The translations under genes and the position numbers were made by a program. From Drosophila miranda (taxonomy: Eukaryota; Arthropoda; Insecta; Diptera; Drosophilidae): a DNA stretch of 64,000 nt. Within the stretch, counting starts at the first letter, position 1. Each line of letters opens with the position of its first letter. The notes beneath the pieces were generated by a model, which did no database searches, had not been told where the DNA came from, and worked only from the letters and a program-made list of their open reading frames with translations. Below are positions 57,350 through 64,000 of this stretch, piece by piece. Where the stretch lies: the NCBI RefSeq assembly GCF_003369915.1, contig NC_046673.1, forward strand, positions 10,152,001 through 10,216,000, written 5' to 3'.

Positions 57350-58414
57350 CTTTTTATACCCGATACTCAAAATGAGTATTGGGGTATATTAGATTTGTGG
57401 TAAAAGTGGATGTGTGTAACGTCCAGAAGGAATCGTTTCCGACCCCATAAAGTATATATATTCTTGATCAGCATCAATAGCCGAGTCGATTGAGCCTGTC
57501 CGTCCGTCCGTCCGTCCGTCCGTCCGTCCGTCCGTCCGTCCCCTTCAGCGCCTAGTGCTCAAAGACTATAAGATCTAGAGCAACGATGTTTTGGATCCAG
57601 ACTTCTGTGATATGTCACTGCTACAAAAATATTTCAAAACTTCGCCCCGCCCACTTCCGCCCCCACAAAGAACGAAAATCTGTGGCATCCACATTTTTAA
57701 AGATACGATAAAACCAAAAACGCAGAATCGTAGAGGATGACTATATGTTCTAGAGTGTAAAATCTCAACCAGATCGTAAAATTATTATAGCCAGAATCAA
57801 GAAAACAATTTCATTCTTTCTCGCTCTGTCTCTCTCTAACACACAGGTTTCATGGTCGGTTTTGCCAATTGCAAAATATGAGTTCAAGGATCTCAGAACC
57901 TATAAGAGCCAGAGCAACCAAATTTGGTATCCACACTCCTGTGATATCGGACCTTGACCGTTTCGTGTCCAAATTTCGCCACACCCCCTTCCGCCCCCGC
58001 AAAGGACGAAAATCTGGGGCATCCACAAATCTCAGAGACTATTAAGGCTAGAGTAACCAAATTTGGTATTCGCACTTCTGTTAGATCTCACTATAAAACG
58101 TATATCTCAGAATTTCGCCCCACCCTTTTCCGCCCCCACAAAGGACGAAAATCTGTTGCATCCACAATATTGCACATTCGAGAAAACTAAAATCGCAGAA
58201 TCATAGATAACGACCATATCTATCAGATTGCTGAATCTGGATCAGATCAGATCATTTTTATAGCCAAAAGCAAGAAATCAATTCGCAGTGGCTACGCAGC
58301 GCGTGACGTCACGCTCAGACTGATTTTCTGTCTCTCTCGCACGCACTCTTTGTCGTGTCGTTTAATATTAGCGGCGTCTGCCGGAGGAGAGCCATACTGA
58401 CTTAGTATCGGGTA
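57350..58414 (+). mobile_element. Longest mini-me/SGM-like copy with inverted ends
   Basis: Starts TATACCCGATACTC and ends AGTATCGGGTATA, 13 bp inverted termini. In order it holds GTGGATGTGTGTAACGTCC, CCGACCCCATAAAGTATATA, a GTCC repeat run, and then a roughly 125 bp block present three times (each with TTCCGCCCCC, CAAAG(A/G)ACGAAAATC and GCATCCAC), at about 57640-57690, 57965-58025 and 58105-58165. No protein. Either a Helitron-derived mini-me copy or part of the surrounding LTR element. Confidence 0.7.
57498..57543 (+). repeat. GTCC tetranucleotide repeat
   Basis: About eleven copies of GTCC/CGTC inside the 57.35 kb element. The mini-me family is known to carry and seed GTCY microsatellites. 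Confidence 0.85.
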
Positions 58415-59103
58415 TAACTGTAGAGTTGCGGTCTCCGCAGCAACTCACAACGTTCCCCCTCGTTGAAACTGATATTGTGGCCATGATGGTGAGGAAGCAG
58501 GGTGATCGCCGTTGCGTTTAAGGTCTTTCAGTGCTTTGATGAGTGTCCTAATAATTGGCATGACTTACAGCTCCTCGGATTGGGGATATATGTATTCCGT
58601 TAGCTTTACAGCGTGCCAAGAAACGCAGGGAGCGTAGATGGTGCCTTTGAATGGGGTAAACAAGTAACCTTGGTGAATCACGGACTTCCTAGGAGTTTAC
58701 CAGCATGGGAAGGAGGGACCCTCCATTAAAGAAAGTGAAGATCGAGAGATTTCTTTGATCGGTTTCCATATAGACTTGGAGGAGCTTTGTGATGAGACGA
58801 CTATAAATCTCGGTTGTTTTGTTTTGCCGATTTACAGGAAGATCGGGAAAGTCAACTGGAAATTTTTCTATATAACTGCAAAGCTGTTATCCCCTAAATT
58901 AGGTGGCTCGGGAGCCGTGGTTCTTTCTAGTACAGACTAGAAGATCAATGAGAATAGCGGTAAGCCGGGCGATGTAAGCACTACTATACTGGCAGTAGGC
59001 CCCGCGAAATGGCAGTATATTCAAGGCAACAGCACAAAATTATTATTCGGAAATTCATTTTTGTTCAAGGCCAAAATTGTATTCTAGAAGTTCAAGATCC
59101 AGT

Positions 59104-61010
59104 ATGTACCGCGACCGTGACCACCAACTGACGGAGAGCTGTCCCGAGAGCGAGTACAGCCGTCTCGAGTGTTTCGCCGGCAATGTGGATACGGATGGCC
59201 CGGCCTCAACGGAATCTACGGAAGTCCCCGTTGAGCTGGGCAGCGAATGCGCGATGCCAGTGAAACACGTTGATGTACGAAGCGCACATAGCCTGGGGTA
59301 AGTCCCTTAAGAGCATCTCGCAGATCACAGCCCTTTTGTATCTATCGTCTGTTACAGTCACCCAAGTCCGGGTGCCTGCCAGGAGGTTTACCCCACCATA
59401 GACCAGCGAATGGCCGAGATTAAAGCCAACATCTGGAGCGGAACTCCATCTTACTCGGCCCCGTGCTCCTATCAAAAGCCCAGTTTTACTGTGTTCCGGC
59501 TGCAGCTGCGGAGCCCTCAATGCCAAGACTCAGAGAAAATTAATGCCGGCAACGATGCCCTACAGACGGCGCGCTCCAGGTCGAGTCTAAGGACTATGTG
59601 CCAGGCTGTCGCCATTCCCCGACGCGCTGAGGCCCCCCGGGCGGTCACTGAGCCGCGCCGCTCAACCCGCTTTTCCGACGACTGGAGCCTGGAGCTCGAG
59701 TCCAGTACCATCATTAATCACCACGCCGACCAGAGCGGCATCTCCCGTACAGATGCGGGAGCCGATGATGAGACATCGTCCCCCGCAGAGGAGCAAGATA
59801 TGTCGCTGGGGTCTGGCATAGAAGCGGGCAGCAGCTCTTTTTGGGATGAACATGAACCGCACGGCTACCAGAGCCACAATAGAAACACGGCGAGAGCGAA
59901 AAGAATGGCCAGCTACGGCAGGACTCGTGATAAGGGGGGCAGGAGCTATGAGGAGTGGTTAACGTTGAAAAGGTAAGTCTAGTACCCAATGGTAATAGTC
60001 TGGCTGTAGACCTTAGTGGGAAGTGAAGGTAGAAAGAACGGGAACTCGGCTCCCCTCCGCCATGGTGCGCACATTGCACGAGGAAGAGTGGGTGAGAGAG
60101 AGAGACAGAGAATGAGTTAGCGCGTGGAAGGAAATCTTTTAAATATGAATGTGTGATTTTAGAGCACAACATTTGGTTGCTCTATCTCTTATAGTCTCTG
60201 AGATCTAGGAGTTCATCGGGACAGACGGTAGATTGCAGTCCATCTTGGCATCTTACTGAACTACAACAAATTGTAATACATTTTTCTTTAACCCTTTTAC
60301 CCAACAGAAAGGAGGCCTCCCAGCAACAGCGCCAAGAGCGACGCGAGGCCCACCGCCTGACGGTGGCCGAGAGAATCCGCAAGCAGCTGTCCGACAAGAG
60401 TTACTCGAACTGGCTGGCATCCAAGCAGCAGCGTCATCTGGGAGCCCGGCTTCCCGTGCGGTTTGCGGTTGGGAGTGACGGCGCAGGCGCGGCCGATGCT
60501 TTCACGCATTTGAAGTCGGCGCACCTGCCGAAGTTCGTCCAGGTAAAGAGCGCCCCTCGATTCAGCACGTTGGTGGGAGGGAACGGGCGCAAGCCGGCCC
60601 GTTCGCCCGAGGAAGTACAGCGACGGGTGGAGCAGTGGGAGCTCAACAAGATGAGGGAACAGGAGCGACAGCGGTCGGCCAGGCAGCGCGAGAAGGCCCA
60701 GCTTCAGGCCATGGCCGAAGAGCGGGGCCGCCAGTCAAAGCTGGCTTGGGAGCGTTGGATGGCCCGGGTGGCTATTAAACCGCGTCCCGAGCCACTCAAT
60801 CGCCGCCCCGAGTCGCTGACTAGAAGCACCGGCTCAATCTACGTCAGTCAGAAGATGTGGCATCATGGGAGCCTTGGCGCAGTACCCAAGAGCCCAGATA
60901 CCCGGTTTCAAGGACGGTCGCCTGTTGCTCTGATGTCCAGTGCTCAACGTGCTCTGCGGCAGCGTCTGGACGAAATTGATGGGGTGCGGATGCATCGTAG
61001 GCCAAAGTAA
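59104..61010 (+). CDS. Basic coiled-coil protein, CCDC34/CCDC181-like
   Basis: Exons 59104-59297, 59358-59972 and 60308-61010, 1512 nt, 503 residues. Start MYRDRDHQLTESCPESEYSR (a TTG-started extension is not supported). The N-terminal two thirds are serine/arginine-rich and low complexity. The conserved part begins at the last junction: SYEEWLTLKRKEASQQQRQE, AERIRKQLSDKSYSNWLASK, and later VEQWELNKMREQERQRSARQ and LAWERWMARVA. The pattern of W-containing basic coiled coils (YEEWL, NWLASK, WERWM) recalls ciliary or sperm coiled-coil proteins CCDC34 and CCDC181. Function inferred; testis expression would fit. The second intron, 335 bp, is the longest in the gene. Confidence 0.75.
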
Positions 61011-63460
61011 CATCCGGTAAATGCAGTCGTACCCGTTCAATTTCTACCTCTTTGTCCGTTCGACTTTTAGCTCCTGCCACAGAGAGCTTCCAGAAGGCCC
61101 AATGCAGTAATTTTGATAATTGTAACCTCAAATCCTTCATAGACTATCTGAAATTACACTATCCAACACAGGCAGTGACGGTGTTTGCTTTGGGCTTCTC
61201 TGATCAACGTAAGAGGGATAGTGTTTTCACTAACTTTTTAGCTAAATCGCGAAACGTTTGCACTCTTGCACGAAAACGAAAAGTGTTGTTGCCCCGACCA
61301 ATTATTTTACAAATTATGTTTAAAGAGGGCACAAGCTAAATTGCCCTGGCAATGGAGTCAAATGTATGTTTATGATAAAATAAGTCGTCTACATTTTTCC
61401 TTTTGCAATTAAGATTCGTTTTGTTGTAGTTTTCATTTCGTCGAGGGCATGTTTTGTGTTTAAAAAGGAAGAATTTTTGCGGAAAATCGGAAAACTGGGG
61501 AATCCAAAACGGAGCATCATCTTATGTTCGAATTTATGTGCCCAGTTTGTTCCTGGTTCAAGGCGTACGTATGGCTAGGCTATCCCTGGGGGCCATTCCC
61601 TGCTCCCACTTGTAGTTTTAATCCCTTTTCAATGTGCCTCAAAGCCAGGCGACAACCCACTCAGCCTGCCCTGCTGTCCTCCTACACTGGCAGTGACTGC
61701 AACAAAATCGACGAGCACTTAGCTAAAATGTATGCCCAGCAATCCATCCATGTTCTGGGCAGTACTCCGGCCCTGCCCCACGCTCGCACAGCGGCCAGAC
61801 CCCCGAAAGCCAAACCTACAGTGGCTGACGATTCGAATGCAGGACAAAAGGATTCCACATTTTTTCGGAGTTCATAGTTACAGTCCCAGAGAAGCAGAGA
61901 CCGAACTTTAGTGGGTTCAATAAGGGCTTTTCCCTCAAATGAGCCACTCTTTATGTCTGCCATTCGATAATCCTAGCATCAGACGCACTTTTTCTGATGG
62001 AATTGGAGCCCAATTTCCATTGGATTATGGCGTAATCGGTAATCGCTTCCTCCATGGAAGTAAGCGTATTCAAGAGGTGGTTCTGTGTATAGCTGGAGAG
62101 CTAAAGATATAAGCTGAGAGCAGAACCACATCTCCAACGACTCAATCCGGCCTGCTGGATCGGAGTCCTATAGAAAGCACCCTATAGTTCCGTAAAAGCC
62201 CCTAACGGTCCAACGATCTTTCTGCTTGACCTGCTTGAAACGCCGACGGCCTTCGGCTTCAGGACTGGTCGTCGTGCGCTTACCTGGTAACTAGTTGCGT
62301 AAGTGGTTTCCCCTGTAATTGCCACCTCTTTCTGGTACTCTTTCGCCAAGTATAATTGGTTCATTGAGCATTTTCTTAAGCTTTTTTTCGCTCTGCTGTC
62401 ATATCCGTATTTTGTATGTCATCCGTGCTTGGCCTGGATCGGCCATTTGGGGAGGATTGGGGGCTGCTACGCGGAAAGTTTCCGGGTGAAGGTCGGCATA
62501 TCAAGTATTTTTCGTTGTCAAAAGATAATAAAAGCAACTATACTTTTGTCTTTTGCTGTCCTCCGTACCCGTTCCTCCATCCATTCGACACTGTGCAACA
62601 ATTCGCTTTTGTCGTCTAGTTGCTTCTGCTGTTTGCTGCTTGATGCTTGATGTAGTTGATGTGGGGGCGTGGGGAAGGGGAGGCGCAACAAAGATACCCC
62701 CACCCGTACCCGCACCTGCTGCACCTTCATCTACAATGCTGAAATACTCGTATCTCACTGCAGGCCGTTCTCCTTTCACTCGGGCGACATTTATTTGTTT
62801 TATTTTAATTGCAGCTATGCGGCTCCAAGCACAGCGGCAAACGCAGCCAGGGTCGCTTTGAAGGGGAGCCACCATGGTGGGCGGGGGTGGGGGTAGCGGC
62901 AGCCCCATCTTTCGGGTCTGACTTTGCATTTGGCTTTTGCCAATGCGTTGCATCTTGCAACGGAGCCCGACACCCGACACACGGCGACAGCACAGAATGT
63001 TAATGAAATTTTAATTAAATAAGAGCTCGACTTCTCTTCCCACCATCCCCATGCCAACCCACCAGATGGTTATTTTGTTTCTTTTGTTGCGAAATAATAT
63101 TTCTACAAATACAGAGGTGTCGTATGCATATTAATTGGCTTGTACTACGATTAATCTATTCAGACTTGGGCAAAAGTTTATATGTACCACTAAAAGACGG
63201 TAGTGGGGAGTTTCTAGATCGGAATTCGAGTAATAATGATAGATTTTTCTCTGTTTTAAGCTAAAGAACTCCCCTATTAAACGCTCTTCCTTAAAAAAGT
63301 TTCTTAAGGTATGAAAGATCATTGTTTATACCCCCTGGAAAAACCCTCTGATTATAGACCCTAAAGTTTTTGTTGCCTAGTGTTATTCGAAACACAGCAT
63401 ACTAGAAGCTTATCCCGAGATTGCATCGTTACAGGGCCGATAAATTCAGTGGGCGGTGCT

Positions 63461-63484
63461 GGGGGGGGGGGGGGGGGGGGGGGG
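63461..63484 (+). repeat. Poly-G run (24 G)
   Basis: An unbroken G homopolymer. Its exact length is prone to sequencing error. On the minus strand it gives a polyproline pseudo-frame. Confidence 0.8.
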
Positions 63485-63717
63485 TTTGGTATAATCTGAT
63501 TGAATTCCGCCGGCAATGTAGGCAGTGCAGGAGGGTTCCCACATAAATCGTCGACTGTGGCGGCTCCAATTGCAGCCACAGACAGAGCGTGGAGCATAAA
63601 GCGATGAAGTGTGTACTTTTTCGGCGAAAATGGCATGGCTGTAATTGAAAAACTGCGCCGTTGCATACTTTTAGGGATTATTTTAAAAGAACGCAACACC
63701 AGTTCGGCCTTGGCTGG

Positions 63718-63935
63718 TCGGTGGGTGGTGGTGGGTGGGTGGTGGCTGGTGGGTCCACGTCATCACGGGGATTGTAAAAAATGTCACGCCAATCGCTGAG
63801 GCAAACAATTTGCGTTCTGCGGCTACTTCGGTGGCTGTTGCTGTGCCAGCAGTTTCCAAACACATTGTGGGTGGGGGGGTGTAGGGGTGTGTGGGTGTGT
63901 GGGTGTGGGAGTGTGTGGGTGTATGGGTGTCGGTG
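63718..63935 (+). repeat. G-rich GGGTG tracts
   Basis: Two tracts, 63718-63752 (GGTGGGTGGTGGTGGGTGGG) and 63868-63935, with four or more runs of three Gs, capable in principle of G-quadruplex formation. Confidence 0.6.
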
Positions 63936-64000
63936 ATGACTGCCTCCTTTGCTGTTTTTGTATTGGCCGTGCGTCGAAAGGCAATAAATGTGACCACAAA

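Larger units (their letters stand above)
56720..58960 (-). mobile_element. Possible old gypsy-like LTR element remnant, broken
   Basis: Outside the mini-me copy at 57.35-58.41 kb, the flanks look like one minus-strand element. A purine tract (CGAGGGGGAACGTTGTG on the minus strand, near 58450-58467) is followed by AGTTGCTGCGGAGACCGCAAC, as before the 3' LTR of gypsy-type elements. No gene part could be named with certainty. The element is heavily degraded and therefore old. The family assignment is tentative. Confidence 0.3.
55771..59103. other. Intergenic region with repeats
   Basis: No host gene recognised. It holds two mini-me copies and a possible degraded LTR element, given separately. 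Confidence 0.5.
61011..64000. other. No recognised gene
   Basis: An open frame at 61524-61877 (117 residues, MFEFMCPVCSWFKAYVWLGY...) has no recognised motif and no supporting splice or promoter evidence. The rest is intergenic or intronic DNA, including a 24 bp G run at 63461-63484 and a GGGTGTGTGGG-rich tract at 63870-63935. Confidence 0.4.

Noticed and set aside
59077-59103. Longer N-terminus of the coiled-coil gene
   Set aside because: It would start from TTG; the first ATG at 59104 is the better start.
59714-60172. 152-residue minus-strand frame
   Set aside because: Antisense to the coiled-coil gene exon 2 and its intron; no independent support.
61524-61877. 117-residue frame as a gene
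   Set aside because: No motif, promoter, introns or conserved pattern that I can see; kept only as a remark.
63361-63699. Polyproline protein on the minus strand
   Set aside because: The proline run is the complement of the poly-G homopolymer and the rest matches nothing known.
1-64000. CRISPR arrays, operons with ribosome binding sites, tRNA or rRNA genes
   Set aside because: The window is insect nuclear DNA; no spaced direct repeats, cloverleaf sequences or rRNA segments were found.

Overview
The window is animal nuclear DNA, almost certainly from a Drosophila species. The evidence is short GT-AG introns of about 55-75 bp, ATGTATGTACAT-rich intergenic DNA, DRE and Ohler-type core promoter motifs, and a gene set I recognise as single-copy Drosophila genes of the X chromosome (Muller A): MKP-4, Naa20, Tim9b, the SLC25A39/40 pair shawn and Tyler, HspB8, RpS10b, an Sds3-like gene, nardilysin and nrf-6-like acyltransferases. 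The abundance of mini-me/SGM-like repeats suggests the obscura group, but that is inference. No bacterial features, CRISPR arrays, rRNA or tRNA genes were seen.

Layout. 0-16.3 kb is a compact housekeeping cluster: a PHOSPHO2-like phosphatase (-), MKP-4 (-), Naa20 (+, divergent from MKP-4), a thioredoxin-domain protein (+), Tim9b and PSTK (+, only 127 bp apart, possibly one transcript), a Cgr1/CCDC86-like gene (-), an uninterrupted Tc1-like transposase-derived gene with a rewritten catalytic triad (+), then two tandem mitochondrial carriers (-). 16.8-21.8 kb is HspB8 with a 4.2 kb first intron. 21.8-27.4 kb is intergenic and ends in an 873 bp hAT-type non-autonomous transposon with a perfect 8 bp target duplication, placed just before the Sds3-like gene. 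RpS10b (-) follows at 30 kb. 30.8-38.6 kb is gene-poor with LINE and mini-me debris. 38.9-51.8 kb holds two nrf-6-like acyltransferase genes in inverted orientation, with an intronless nardilysin between them. 52-59 kb carries several mini-me/SGM-like repeats, a short-chain dehydrogenase and a possible LTR-retroelement remnant. 59.1-61.0 kb is a basic coiled-coil gene. The remainder to 64 kb has no recognised gene.

How the genes relate. Several serve mitochondria (Tim9b import chaperone, shawn and Tyler carriers) or protein synthesis and its control (RpS10b, Cgr1-like, PSTK for selenocysteine, Naa20, the Yvh1-like MKP-4), as expected of a housekeeping cluster with shared promoter motifs. The most interesting items are the transposase-derived gene at 10.9-12.0 kb, whose catalytic residues read G-N-D instead of D-D-E while the reading frame stays open, and the two inverted acyltransferases, which are nearly identical in patches that include introns, a pattern of gene conversion.
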